Below the pieces are notes generated by a model. It saw only the letters and a program-made list of their open reading frames with translations. It was not told the DNA's origin and searched no databases. From an uncultured Pseudomonadota bacterium (lineage in GTDB: Bacteria; Myxococcota_A; Bradymonadia; Bradymonadales; Bradymonadaceae), in NCBI GenBank assembly GCA_913057905.1, contig CAJXPB010000004.1, forward strand, positions 186,001 through 250,000: a stretch of 64,000 bases of DNA, given 5' to 3'. Position 1 is the stretch's first letter. Each line of letters starts with the position of its first letter. The translations under genes were made by a program, and so were the position numbers. Below, piece by piece: positions 56,301-63,942 of the stretch.

Positions 56301-57395
56301 GGCGTCTCCCTGGCAGACGGATGCCTCTACCCGGGCCGTCGGATTGCCGTCGGTGAGGACGGTGGCCTCGGAGGCCGAGTCGTTCGATTCCCAGATGTCC
56401 GCGCTGCAACTGACCGGCTCGAGGCACGAACGGCCTGCGCATTGCCGGGCGTCTTTACAGTCCAGAGAGGTTTCGCAGTCCTCCGGTTCCTGACAGGTCG
56501 CCGACAAATTATCGGCGTCGTACTCGCAGGTCTGATTTCCGGGACACCCGCCATCGCCTCCGGCGTCACCGCAGGCCGTGGATTCGAGTCGACAGGTGCC
56601 GTCTTCTTGGCCGGACTCCCGTACGCAGAGGTGGTCCTCCAGACAATCTTGATTCGAGGTACAGGTCATTGCGTTTTCGCAGCGTCCGGTTGCGGGATCG
56701 CATACGCCGTTCGGGCAGGTGATGTCGTTTTGGACGCACAGGTTGGGTCGACATCGGTTCATCGTGTCGCTGCAGAAGTAGCCTTCGACGCAGTTTGCGT
56801 CGTCGCCGGCGCAGTCCATGGCGTTGGCGCACCCGCCTTCGGCAAACCGGCAGACCCCGCGCTCACAGGTGATGTTTTCGCAAAAACTTTCCTCGGCGCG
56901 GCAGGTGCCGTCGGCACACTTCTGACCGGCGATACAATCGTCCTGTTCGGTCTCCTGTGTGCAGGACGGCGCGGAGACACAGTTGTCGGTTCCACGCTGG
57001 CAGACACCGCGCTCGCAGACCGTATTTACGCAGGGGTCCGGTTCGCAGGTGCCGTTCTCGGCGCAGAAAGTTCGTTCGACGCAATCTGCGTTCTCGGTGC
57101 AGGTGTCGGGATTGACGCAGGCGTTGTCTTCGCAGACGCCGGCGTCGCAATCTTCGTCCGAGGAACATTCGTTCTGGGCCACGCACGTGCCCTCTTGTCC
57201 ACAGACGTACCCGCCGATGCACTCTTCGTCGACGTTGCAGGAGTCTTCGTTGACGCATTCCCCCGATTCGGAGCTGCAGGTTCCGTACTCACAGGTCGTG
57301 GTTGAACAGGGGTCACTGGGACCGCAGGCCGTGGCGATGAGCGCCAGGGCGGCGGTAGCCAGAAATGCGAGTATCGAGGTTTGTGGTTTTGACAT
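53391..57395 (-). CDS. Giant modular Cys-rich lipoprotein on the opposite strand (two tail-type modules)
   Basis: 1334 residues from ATG 57395; the frame to 57473 lacks a ribosome site. The signal ends LIATAC (Cys24), then GPSDPC, so the acidic stretch is reduced to one Asp. The order matches the 1-41 kb array: Cys-rich section to about 330, two PPC-like domains, a third beta domain (KELNLAQYTNAYEV) and three C-terminal modules. The first PPC-like domain opens IWESNDSASEA, so the usual EPN is replaced by ESN. The modules are a fourth domain (about 830-970), one beginning EFCYDAEDITSQAS (about 1010) and one beginning DFCYTAENITTQAK (about 1195), ending NASIN. Stacking resembles the gene at 25990. 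It is the most divergent paralogue, suggesting an old inversion or independent insertion. Confidence 0.9.
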   Translation of the reverse strand: MSKPQTSILAFLATAALALIATACGPSDPCSTTTCEYGTCSSESGECVNEDSCNVDEECIGGYVCGQEGTCVAQNECSSDEDCDAGVCEDNACVNPDTCTENADCVERTFCAENGTCEPDPCVNTVCERGVCQRGTDNCVSAPSCTQETEQDDCIAGQKCADGTCRAEESFCENITCERGVCRFAEGGCANAMDCAGDDANCVEGYFCSDTMNRCRPNLCVQNDITCPNGVCDPATGRCENAMTCTSNQDCLEDHLCVRESGQEDGTCRLESTACGDAGGDGGCPGNQTCEYDADNLSATCQEPEDCETSLDCKDARQCAGRSCLEPVSCSADIWESNDSASEATVLTDGNPTARVEASVCQGDADYYTFNSRDLGDVSTNATLVIQLDVPERDVGLGRLDLELTKDGSVVAEGTTGARGTESSIRIEEEIGATNQGDFNLAVTTNDQMKQPGVSYELAVSMVPADTVTACQSAPTLRANQRVSGNTANSSSSALTGSCISDGAQRNEDVYKLEIDDPQEIQFELQPQISSANLALTIREQCTQAGTERACKLAGEAGESTSESALLGPGTHFVTVHTAAEGAAGPYTLNVSTTFTACAEDTAFCSGTDTAQICSQEGGRFRSISCDAGCDPTTGRCVPPAGQRCGDAPQITRPTENPGEAVNKELNLAQYTNAYEVPSDSCLSDTEQSTGPEKAYQVVLPAKTSIEATANFQNEVDGSLYLVNDCSSLGDTCLAGASGSTDTESEDTLNYSNTTESEQTAFLVVDSRADQAFSTVSLSVTYTDVICSPDARRCSSSGNVEQCNDLGTAFNQSDDCRDWGCNGGTCQRSNNCSSVRNLTSQASQDGGVTFTGEHTKFTNDFSVSDDTCGELGDIDTEGPDAVFSVDLADGEGLRVSSSSSEDDMNIAVESSCGSYTTQCLAWAEGFGDGPTVEYASDSNQTVYVLLDLSESSPDKGETFSFTAEIVGETCTPNNVTCDGATVEYCPSSGLPDTYTCASGCTNGTCDTTNSEFCYDAEDITSQASGSGGMTRTIDWTNFSDDYDWEPFCDTGGVDQDEIAGQDATYKLDLADDEYLTASLDTTGSSDDASLMVLNGCTGIHDQTACNAGSHSGSQASITYAPGQAETVYLVAANDNGSGSSDSFELDAEIKKMACTPETRSCDGSTVDYCGTQGISEFSYSCPSSCSNGMCDTRNNDFCYTAENITTQAKSSGGFSSTGSWSNFSNDIDDDSAWECLFLLGGDSSGEDVVYRVDLQAGETLDASMSSGGTKGYIAAVTLCNNYANSCVAGDLKFGFNSSGSISYTAQQDRTLFIIADNAENTGHSSTFTINASIN

Positions 57396-57585
57396 AGATA
57401 GTGCCTTTATTGGGGTAAAGCGAAATTCGACGACAGATACCCCCAGTATCCACACCGAGAATAATGCAATCACCGTTCCGCCGGATTCTTAACGGTATCG
57501 TGACGTGTGACTCTTCAATCTGTGTCAGATGTGTCGTAGATTTCTGACGGGCACTCACAACCGTTTCGTTCCACAGGAGGACAGG

Positions 57586-58170
57586 ATGGCAGGGAAGAAT
57601 ATTTTGATGATCGTCGGCGACTACGGAGAGGACTACGAAATCATGGTGCCGTTTCAGGCACTCGAGATGGTCGGCCACACCGTCGACGCCGTCTGTCCGG
57701 ACAAGGAGCGCGGCGATACCGTGCCGACAGCGGTCCACGACTTCGTCGGAGACCAGACCTACAAGGAGTTGCCGGGACACAATTTCGCACTCACGTCTGA
57801 CTTCGATGCCGTGGACCCGGCCGACTACGACGCTCTCGTCGTTCCGGGGGGGCGTGCACCCGAGTATCTTCGGCTGGAAGAGCGGGTGTTAGAGATGACT
57901 CGCCACTTCTTTGACGAGAACAAACCGGTGGCGTCGATTTGCCACGGCCTGCAGATTCTGTCGGCGGCCGGGGTTGTCGAGGGACGGCGCCTGACGGCCT
58001 ATCCGGCCTGTGGTCCGGAGATGGAGGCCGCCGGCGCCGACTACGTCGACGTGGAGGTCACCGAATCAGTGGTCGATGGAAATCTGGTGACGGCCCCGGC
58101 GTGGCCCGCCCATCAGAACTGGCTGGCCGACTTTCTGGAGGTGCTGGGGACGCGGATCGATCACGGCTGA
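57586..58170 (+). CDS. DJ-1/PfpI family protein
   Basis: 194 residues from ATG 57586 with a perfect AGGAGG at 57575-57580; the 19 residues upstream in frame are not supported. The class I glutamine amidotransferase-like fold has the acidic residue near the start ([17 protein letters not shown]), [11 protein letters not shown], and the nucleophile elbow [11 protein letters not shown], where Cys is followed by His as in PfpI and YhbO-type proteins. Length is close to the usual 165-190. Members act as proteases, glyoxalases or protein deglycases; which applies cannot be told here. Its 3' end is only 16 bases from the convergent oxidoreductase gene. The 190-base gap to the divergent giant lipoprotein should hold both promoters; I could not place them. 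Confidence 0.9.
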   Translation: MAGKNILMIVGDYGEDYEIMVPFQALEMVGHTVDAVCPDKERGDTVPTAVHDFVGDQTYKELPGHNFALTSDFDAVDPADYDALVVPGGRAPEYLRLEERVLEMTRHFFDENKPVASICHGLQILSAAGVVEGRRLTAYPACGPEMEAAGADYVDVEVTESVVDGNLVTAPAWPAHQNWLADFLEVLGTRIDHG

Positions 58171-58186
58171 TCGTCCCCGATCTCTC

Positions 58187-59179
58187 CTACATGCCGAAGG
58201 CGTCGGCGAGCAGCTCGAAGGAGCGCGTACGGTTATCCTGTCCGTGGGTCAGGCAAGTGACCATCAGCTCGTCGGCGCCGGTCCGCTTCACCAGGTCTTC
58301 CAGCTCCTCCCGAACCGCCTCGGGCTCGCCGATGAAGTGTTGATCGCGGTTCTTTTGGACCGCCTGTTTTTCGACGATGGAGTAGTCGTATTCCGCCGCC
58401 TCCTGGGGAGACGGCAGCGGCGAGAGGTCACCGCGCATCCGGCGAACGTGGCTGAGATCCAGGCTGCCGGCCAGAAACTGGGCCTCCTGATCGGACGGTG
58501 CACAGAGCGCCGATACCGCCAGAATGACGTGTGGCTCCGAGAACCGTTCGCTCGGTTCGAAATGCTCGAGATATTTATCGATGGCTGGTTTGACCGGCGA
58601 CGGGCTGAAGTGAGTCGCGAAGCTGTAACCGACACCCAGCTTCCCGGCCAGTTTGGCCGTGCCGCCGCTGGAGCTGAGAAGCCAGATCGGCGGAAGGTCG
58701 ACGTCGTCGGGCATGACACTGACCCCAGAAAAAGGGTGGCCTTCGGCGAAGTCACCGCGCGAAAGTGCCTTCAACTCCTGCAATTGATCGGGATAGTTGG
58801 AGGAATCGTACGGCCGAACCGCTCGCATTGTGGCCGAATTGCTTCCGGGGGCACGTCCGATCCCGAGATCGATCCGGCCGGGGTACAGGGACTCCAGGGT
58901 ATGAAACCGCTCCGCCACCTGAATGGGCGTGTGATTCGGCAACATGATCCCGCCGGAACCGATGCGCATCGACTCGGTCCGCTGGGCGACGTGAGAGATG
59001 AGAATCTCCGGTGAAGACGTCGCGATGCTGGGCATGCCGTGATGCTCGGCAAACCAGTGGCGTTTGAAGCCGAGGTCTTCTCCGAGCTCGGCGAGTTCGA
59101 TGCTCTCTTGCAGTGCCTGGGAGGCGCTGGAGCCGGAATCGATCGTCGCGAGGTTCAGGATAGAGAGTGGAGTCGTCAT
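58187..59179 (-). CDS. LLM-class (luciferase-like) flavin-dependent oxidoreductase
   Basis: 330 residues from ATG 59179. The opening LSILNLATI, then ELAELGEDLGFKRHWFAEHHGMP, ISHVAQRTESMRIGSGGIMLPNHTPIQVAERF and GRIDLGIGRAPGS are the signature of the YhbW/MsnO8 subgroup of the bacterial luciferase superfamily: a TIM barrel that uses reduced FMN and oxygen. The end region VKRTGADELMVTCLTHGQD is also typical. Length fits the family. The substrate is unknown; these enzymes often carry out oxidations of small molecules and are commonly misnamed. It is single-gene on this strand. Confidence 0.92.
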   Translation of the reverse strand: MTTPLSILNLATIDSGSSASQALQESIELAELGEDLGFKRHWFAEHHGMPSIATSSPEILISHVAQRTESMRIGSGGIMLPNHTPIQVAERFHTLESLYPGRIDLGIGRAPGSNSATMRAVRPYDSSNYPDQLQELKALSRGDFAEGHPFSGVSVMPDDVDLPPIWLLSSSGGTAKLAGKLGVGYSFATHFSPSPVKPAIDKYLEHFEPSERFSEPHVILAVSALCAPSDQEAQFLAGSLDLSHVRRMRGDLSPLPSPQEAAEYDYSIVEKQAVQKNRDQHFIGEPEAVREELEDLVKRTGADELMVTCLTHGQDNRTRSFELLADAFGM

Positions 59180-59394
59180 GACGGCGGGGGGCTAAGGCGG
59201 GTGAGGTGACGCAGGTTGCCTACCTCCCGTTAAGCGAACTCCCGGCCCGGTTCAAGGGACGACTCCTCAAACCAAGTCCGAGGATTTGAACTGCCGCCAG
59301 CCCGACGATGACCGCGGCCGCCAGCACAACCAACGGCAACGAGAGGGCAGCAAGCCGGTTGATGGCTTTGCCGGCAGGCGCACGAGCTCCCCCC

Positions 59395-59829
59395 CTACAT
59401 GGAGCCGGAGTCGTCGCCATAACAGGCGTCGTACTGGGCGTAGTACTCCGACTCGCAGGCTTCGGGGTCGTAGTAAAACTCTCCCCTGTCGCAGCTCGCG
59501 GTATCGAGCGCACAGTTGAAGAATTTTAGGGACGTATCGGCACAGGCCTGTGAGATCTCCGGATTATCGACATTCGTGTAGTAGGAGATCTGGTCGTCGT
59601 AGTAGGTGGTGCAGTCGTCCAGTGAGTCGAATCCGAAATTGCCCTCTCCGACACAGTCACGCAAATCAGAGCAGTAGCTCCGGAGTTCGTCCTTCGAGGG
59701 CCTATCCGTATCATCGGAGCCGCCGCAGCCACCTGCGCCGAGGGTCAGTCCGACGGCAGTCACCGTCGGGATCAACCGGTGGACGAATTGGTTGTTCGGG
59801 GCATCTTTTTCCAGGTCAGATTTTTTCAT
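59395..59829 (-). CDS. Small eight-Cys lipoprotein, GSM-terminal family
   Basis: 144 residues from ATG 59829, chosen by alignment with the gene at 60321. The signal peptide FVHRLIPTVTAVGLTLGAGGC is shared almost word for word with the genes at 60321 and 61502; the lipidated Cys is followed by GGSDD. The mature part holds eight Cys: YCSDLRDC, LDDC, QAC, FNC, ASC, EAC and DAC, separated by helix-like acidic stretches, and ends GDDSGSM. No domain is recognised. The first about 150 bases of the leader are also related to that of the 60321 gene, so the duplication included the promoter. Confidence 0.82.
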   Translation of the reverse strand: MKKSDLEKDAPNNQFVHRLIPTVTAVGLTLGAGGCGGSDDTDRPSKDELRSYCSDLRDCVGEGNFGFDSLDDCTTYYDDQISYYTNVDNPEISQACADTSLKFFNCALDTASCDRGEFYYDPEACESEYYAQYDACYGDDSGSM

Positions 59830-59985
59830 CTTTATGTCCGATCGTTGAGGCAGCAGGCTCCAAGAATTCCCGGTTACACCGGATGCGCATTCAAACACCG
59901 TCTATCGTCCCGGGTCCAATGCTGCCGAAAGAATGCTTGCTCAGCGTACTTTAGGTGCGCTGACTGGGCAAGTCAGGATTGTCAC
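59830..59985 (-). repeat. Leader duplicated upstream of two eight-Cys lipoprotein genes, copy 1
   Basis: Reads in step with 60762-60915: for example GCAGCAGGCTCCAAGAAT against GTAGCAGGACCCAAGAAT, and GACTGGGCAAG against TACTGGGCAAG. The rest of the 59830-60320 gap shows no gene that I can support. Confidence 0.7.
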
Positions 59986-60320
59986 GTTCACGTCCAGATA
60001 TCACGAAGGCCGGTCGAGGCAATCTTGAAGACGTGTCCAGGCCGCAGCAGGGCGGACGGGGTCTGTTTCATGTGCATCGTGCGCGTCGGGGGCGCCTGTG
60101 TGTCCCGCGCCCCATCGCATCGACGGCGAGTGCTGCGGACCAGTCCTCTTAGATCTCACGCCCGCGATGAAGAATTAAATGGGTGTGAGACATCTGGCCG
60201 GCGGATCCACGAGGGGCAGAATCCAACATGAGCTCACCTTCCCATGGAGTGACTGATCAGTCTGAGTTCAACGCGGCAGCTCGAGATGCTGAATCGGCGT
60301 GTTTCGTGATCGTCAGGTCC

Positions 60321-60761
60321 TCACATCGAACCGGACATGTCGTCGTAGCAGGCGTCGGAGTACGCGTAGATTTCCGCCTCGCAGGAGCCTTCCGTGTATT
60401 CAAACTCGCCCATGTTGCAGCTGTTTGAATCGAGGATGCAGTCGAAGTAACCGAGCATCGCGTCGGCGCATGCCTCGCCGACTTCGGCTCGGGCGATCTG
60501 TGTGTAGTATCGGATCTGTTCGTCGAAATAGCTTACGCAGCCATCCATAGAGTCGTACCCGAAGTCGTCCTCGCCTACACAGGAGCGAAGGTCGGAACAG
60601 TAGTTCTGAAGTTCGCCCTGTGAGACCCCGTTGTCATCGGGGTCGTCCGACCCTCCGCAGGCACCTGCGCCGAGGGTCAGTCCGACGGCGGTCACCGTCG
60701 GGATCAATCGGTACACGAACTGGTTCTGCGGGGCGTCGTCTTCCTGGTCAGATGGTTTCAT
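60321..60761 (-). CDS. Small eight-Cys lipoprotein, GSM-terminal family
   Basis: 146 residues from ATG 60761, the only start before the signal peptide (FVYRLIPTVTAVGLTLGAGAC). GGSDDPDDN follows the lipidated Cys. The Cys pattern is that of the gene at 59395 (YCSDLRSC, MDGC, EAC, FDC, NSC, GSC, DAC) and the protein ends DDMSGSM. Both are strongly acidic. There is no clear Shine-Dalgarno; the sequence CGGACTCAAAAT before the ATG parallels CGGACATAAAG at 59829, which supports both starts. Function unknown. Confidence 0.85.
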   Translation of the reverse strand: MKPSDQEDDAPQNQFVYRLIPTVTAVGLTLGAGACGGSDDPDDNGVSQGELQNYCSDLRSCVGEDDFGYDSMDGCVSYFDEQIRYYTQIARAEVGEACADAMLGYFDCILDSNSCNMGEFEYTEGSCEAEIYAYSDACYDDMSGSM

Positions 60762-60915
60762 ATTTTGAGTCCGATGTTTGAAGTAGCAGGACCCAAGAAT
60801 GCGCGGCTACCCCGGATGTACGTTCACGGGTCGACGGTCGTCCCGAGACCAATCCTATTGCAGTAGTGCCCTTTGAGGATAGTTCAGGCGCAATTACTGG
60901 GCAAGCCGGGACGAG
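60762..60915 (-). repeat. Leader duplicated upstream of two eight-Cys lipoprotein genes, copy 2
   Basis: Partner of 59830-59985. Conservation continues outside coding sequence, so shared regulation is likely. Confidence 0.7.
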
Positions 60916-60926
60916 GCGGTCCCAGA

Positions 60927-61349
60927 TCAAGTCCCTTCGCCTGTCATGACGATGAGAACCTTCTCGGACTGACCGTTGTGGACGTACTCCAGGAGCAGGC
61001 TGTTCGAGTAGCCGCCTTGCTGTGGTGGGGCGAATTCCACATTTACTGTGCAACGATCGGAGATGACCGCTCCACAGTCCGTGTCGACAATCTCGAAGTA
61101 TCCGGGTCCGGATGAACTTACGGAAATCCCCTCGTTCTCCACACTGACACCTTGGGCGGTCCGGATCTCGAACCCGTGGGAAGAGGTGGAATTGCCCGCC
61201 ACTTCGCCGTAACTATAGCTGTCGCCATCCACGAACCAGACGACCCGGTCTCCTTGCCCCGGGTTATCTGCATTGTCTCCGCAGCCCAGCGCGGCGCATA
61301 TCCCGACAAGCATCACTACCAACGCGGACTGCTTCAGGCGTTCGAACAT
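60927..61349 (-). CDS. Small lipoprotein with an immunoglobulin-like (Hydin/choice-of-anchor type) domain
   Basis: 140 residues. AGGGAG is placed for ATG 61349; the frame to 61382 has no ribosome site. The signal ends LVGICAALGC (Cys23), then GDNADN. The remaining about 100 residues read as one beta-sandwich of the ASPM/SPD-2/Hydin style: ISVSSSGPGYFEIVDTDC, DRCTVNVEFAPPQQGGYSNSLLLEY, and a final strand with VLIVMTGEGT. Such domains are normally repeated in large secreted proteins, but here there is a single copy on a lipid anchor. It is flanked by two members of the eight-Cys family on the same strand. Confidence 0.82.
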   Translation of the reverse strand: MFERLKQSALVVMLVGICAALGCGDNADNPGQGDRVVWFVDGDSYSYGEVAGNSTSSHGFEIRTAQGVSVENEGISVSSSGPGYFEIVDTDCGAVISDRCTVNVEFAPPQQGGYSNSLLLEYVHNGQSEKVLIVMTGEGT

Positions 61350-61501
61350 GTCTACTCCCTTGACGCGGACACTTAAAATCATTCGTTGCGATCCCCGCCA
61401 TCATAATTCACCGCAGCTAGCATGGGAAGTGTCGTTGCTTCGGGAGTCTGCGGCGATCTCGAGTGTCCGCGCGAGCGGCGGGCAGGGAGCTGGTCAGCGA
61501 A

Positions 61502-61945
61502 CTACATGGAGCCGGGCATTTCGCTGTAACATTTGTCGTAATAGTCGATGAATTCATCTGTGCAGGCGTCTTCGTCAGGGTTAAATCCCCCCATTTCACA
61601 GACCGACTCTTCGAACGTGCAGTCAAATGCCTCCAGGGTGGCATCGACGCAGGCTGAACCGGCCTGTTTGTCCGCCATCTCCGTGTAGTAACGGAGCCCT
61701 TCTTCGATTCCACCTATGCAATCTTCGACTGAATTGTATTCGAATTCCTCTTTCCCCTCGCAGGACCGAAGATTGGAACAATAGTCTCGAAGGTCGTCCG
61801 TCGATGGTCCAGCGGGCGTGTCGGAGCCACCTGAACCCCCGCAAGCACTGGCGCCCAGGGTGAGGCCGACGGCCGCGACCGTCGGAATCATTCGATGAAC
61901 AAAGGGATCCTTCGACGTCTCAGAGTTCTCTGAGTCTCGCGTCAT
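61502..61945 (-). CDS. Small eight-Cys lipoprotein, GSM-terminal family
   Basis: 147 residues from ATG 61945, supported by AGGGGT upstream; the frame to 61972 adds nine residues without support. The signal is FVHRMIPTVAAVGLTLGASAC, then GGSGGSD. Cys residues: YCSNLRSC, VEDC, SAC, FDC, SVC, DAC and KCYSE; the protein ends SEMPGSM like its two relatives. It is separated from them by the Ig-like lipoprotein gene, and its leader does not share their duplicated sequence, so it is the older branch of the three. Function unknown. Confidence 0.85.
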   Translation of the reverse strand: MTRDSENSETSKDPFVHRMIPTVAAVGLTLGASACGGSGGSDTPAGPSTDDLRDYCSNLRSCEGKEEFEYNSVEDCIGGIEEGLRYYTEMADKQAGSACVDATLEAFDCTFEESVCEMGGFNPDEDACTDEFIDYYDKCYSEMPGSM

Positions 61946-62211
61946 AGGTCTACCCCTGAAAGTAGAGTACACTTTATGCTAACCAGTTGACCCGCAACGT
62001 TTCAAACGGTCGGCGGATCCGGGAGGGGCGCATTTCAATGCTCTCGTTCTTGCGTCTTTGCTCCATGGAATCGGCAGCTTGCTGGAGGCTACGACTTAGA
62101 ATTCGGCAGCTTTCTGGAGATGCCGGATGGACTAGATTGGGCGTGAGTTCGATGGTCATCCCGGTCTCGCGAGCAGCGCGCGCTCCTCGCTTCGAGCCGG
62201 GCGATCACGCG

Positions 62212-62241
62212 GCGGCGCGCCTCCGGCGCAAGCGCCGCCGC
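62212..62241. repeat. GC-rich inverted repeat
   Basis: GCGGCGGCGC pairs with GCGCCGCCGC around a 13-base loop that contains a second small inverted repeat. The surrounding 61946-62300 region shows no supported gene, only an imperfect duplication of TCGGCAGCTTGCTGGAGG near 62071 and 62103. Confidence 0.55.
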
Positions 62242-62302
62242 GGACTAGGCAAGATGCAAGGCAAGTCGACATCTCGGATCTTCAAAAGTCCGAGTGCAGC
62301 TA

Positions 62303-62390
62303 TCGACAATCACCGATGACACGACAAACGAAGGGACGCTCGAATGTCGACAATCATCGATGACACGACAAACGAAGGGACGCTCGAATC
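62303..62390. repeat. Tandem 44-bp direct repeat, two copies
   Basis: Copies at 62303-62346 and 62347-62390 differ at one internal base and at the last base. Each ends in GGGACGCTCGAAT. Confidence 0.92.
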
Positions 62391-62400
62391 CGAGCGTCCC
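62377..62400. repeat. Perfect 10-bp hairpin at the end of the tandem repeat
   Basis: GGGACGCTCG-AATC-CGAGCGTCCC. The right half plus its loop (TCGAATCCGAGCGTCCCG) matches the T-loop-to-3'-end of the tRNA fragment at 62545-62590, in the opposite orientation. There is no T tract, so a terminator role is doubtful. Confidence 0.7.
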
Positions 62401-62544
62401 GGCTTGAGCGAGATGGCGTCGCGAGCGGCCGAAGGTGGGTTGAGATTCGGCGTCCGGGCCCCGCAGGCGATGCGCAGCATCGTCGAGGAGTCCGGGCCCG
62501 AAGATCGGCCCAGATCCGGACGCGCAGCAGGCATGTCGCAAAAA

Positions 62545-62590
62545 GTCGGGACGCTCGGATTTGAACCGAGGACCTCTTGCACCCCATGCA
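62545..62590 (-). other. 3' fragment of a tRNA-Pro(GGG) gene: probable attachment site
   Basis: On the minus strand this gives an anticodon arm (stem TTTGC/GCAAG, loop ATGGGGT, anticodon GGG, G37), a 5-base variable loop, a perfect T arm (CTCGG-TTCAAAT-CCGAG) and the 3' acceptor strand CGTCCCG. No D arm or 5' acceptor strand is present upstream, so it is not a working tRNA. A tRNA 3' piece next to a P4-type integrase gene is the usual scar at one end of an integrated element. The intact gene should lie at the other end, to the right of this window. Confidence 0.8.
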
Positions 62591-62748
62591 AATTAACGCA
62601 TTTCTTCGCGTTTCGGTACATTTCTCTAGACAACTGGAAATAATAGTCTTTCCTATTGTGAGGTTCGTTGGTCTACGCTATAATTCGGTTTGTTCTGGTC
62701 ACTTTATGGTCACTGTTCTTGCGAACATTCTAGCCAGAGAGGCGGGTA

Positions 62749-63942
62749 ATGCGACTGACCAAGAAGCGAATAGAAGGGCTCGACTACGACCCTGACGGAC
62801 CGAGTCAGCAAATTGAGTGGGATGATCAGGTCGAGAACTTCGGTGTGCGCCTTTACGAATCGGGCACTAAGTCGTTTGTCATCCGATACCGCAACGAGCA
62901 CGGGCGGCGCCGATACATGACGCTTGGAAAATTCGGCACGTTGACCCTGCAACAGGCCCGTAAACTGGCCCTCGACGAGTTCTATGAGATTCGGCAAGGC
63001 GAAGATCCCGTCGAGGAGAAGCGGCGGGCCGATGCGAAAACGGTCGAGGCGATGGTCGAGGCGTTCGTCGAGAAGCATTGTAAGCCGCGACGGAACACCT
63101 GGGAGACGGACGAGAGCCGGCTGCATCGCCACGTCGTCGACCGCTGGGGCACTCGCCAGCCCGAAAGCCTCACACGTCGTGATATCTCAGAGCTGCACCG
63201 CGACATTGGTGAGGACGCCCAGGTCGAGGCCAACCGCGTCGTCGAGACGATCCGCACGATGTTCAATTTCGCCCAGGACGAAGGGATCGTCGAGGACGGC
63301 TTCAACCCGGCCACGAAGGTCAACAAATTCAAAGAGAAGAGTCGCGACCGTTGGCTTCGCCCTCACGAAATTGAGCCGCTGTCGGAGGCCCTCGACGCAG
63401 TCGATAATATCTTCATGCGTCGATATTACTGGCTTCTACTGCTGACGGCGACGCGGCGTAACGAGATGCTCGAAGCAAGGTGGGAGCACGTCGACCTTCA
63501 GCGGCGCGAACTGTTCCTGCCGGATACCAAAAACGGCACCGATCACACCGTGCCGTTGTCGGACGCGGCGTTCCAGATGCTCGTCGACCTGCCGCGCCAG
63601 GATGGCAATCCGTGGGTGTTTTGCTCGCACATCGAGGGGCAGCGCATCCAGGAGGTCAACCAGCGCTGGCGTCGAGTCCGGGCGGACGCTGGTCTCGAGG
63701 ACGTTGTGTTGCACGACTTCAGACGAACCGCGGCGAGCTGGCTCGCGCAGGCCGGCTACTCGGAGTTGATCATCAAGAAGCTACTCAACCACACCGTGGA
63801 CGGGCCGACATCTATCTATGCTCGTATGGACCCGAGCGCCGTCCGGGAAGCGGTTAACGACTACGGCCGCCGAGTGATGGCGGCCGCACGCGGCGAGGAG
63901 ACCGAAGTCGTGGCGATCGGCCAGGCACGGGGGGAGCGATGA
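62749..63942 (+). CDS. Tyrosine-type site-specific integrase (P4 type)
   Basis: 397 residues from ATG 62749 with GAGAGG upstream. The N-terminal arm-binding domain (about 1-90, DUF4102-like) has NFGVRLYESGTKSFVIRY and GRRRYMTLGKFGTLTLQQAR. A SAM-like core-binding domain (about 95-200) precedes the catalytic domain, which has TATRRNEMLEARW (first Arg), HDFRRTAASWLAQAG (His and Arg), LLNHT (His) and the nucleophile SIYARMD. All catalytic residues look present, so it should be active. It reads away from the tRNA fragment, which is the expected layout at the left end of an integrative element. The next gene overlaps its stop by 4 bases (ATGA). Confidence 0.95.
   Translation: MRLTKKRIEGLDYDPDGPSQQIEWDDQVENFGVRLYESGTKSFVIRYRNEHGRRRYMTLGKFGTLTLQQARKLALDEFYEIRQGEDPVEEKRRADAKTVEAMVEAFVEKHCKPRRNTWETDESRLHRHVVDRWGTRQPESLTRRDISELHRDIGEDAQVEANRVVETIRTMFNFAQDEGIVEDGFNPATKVNKFKEKSRDRWLRPHEIEPLSEALDAVDNIFMRRYYWLLLLTATRRNEMLEARWEHVDLQRRELFLPDTKNGTDHTVPLSDAAFQMLVDLPRQDGNPWVFCSHIEGQRIQEVNQRWRRVRADAGLEDVVLHDFRRTAASWLAQAGYSELIIKKLLNHTVDGPTSIYARMDPSAVREAVNDYGRRVMAAARGEETEVVAIGQARGER

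Noticed and set aside
54834-57305. An 823-residue plus-strand open frame, and similar long antisense frames at 1163-2581, 6557-8164 and 16943-18397
   Set aside because: They lie opposite giant lipoprotein genes, have repetitive Arg/Gly/Val-rich composition without motifs or ribosome sites, and arise from GC-rich codon bias in repeats.
60228-60428. A 66-residue plus-strand frame between two eight-Cys genes
   Set aside because: Half of it lies antisense to the gene ending at 60321 and there is no ribosome site.
62303-62390. A CRISPR array
   Set aside because: Only two directly abutting copies with no spacers and no cas genes.
62545-62640. A complete tRNA gene on the minus strand
   Set aside because: The sequence before the anticodon arm has no D arm and no strand to pair with the acceptor CGTCCCG.
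62344-62643. A 99-residue plus-strand frame over the tandem repeat and tRNA piece
   Set aside because: It reads through a repeat, a hairpin and the antisense of a tRNA; no ribosome site.
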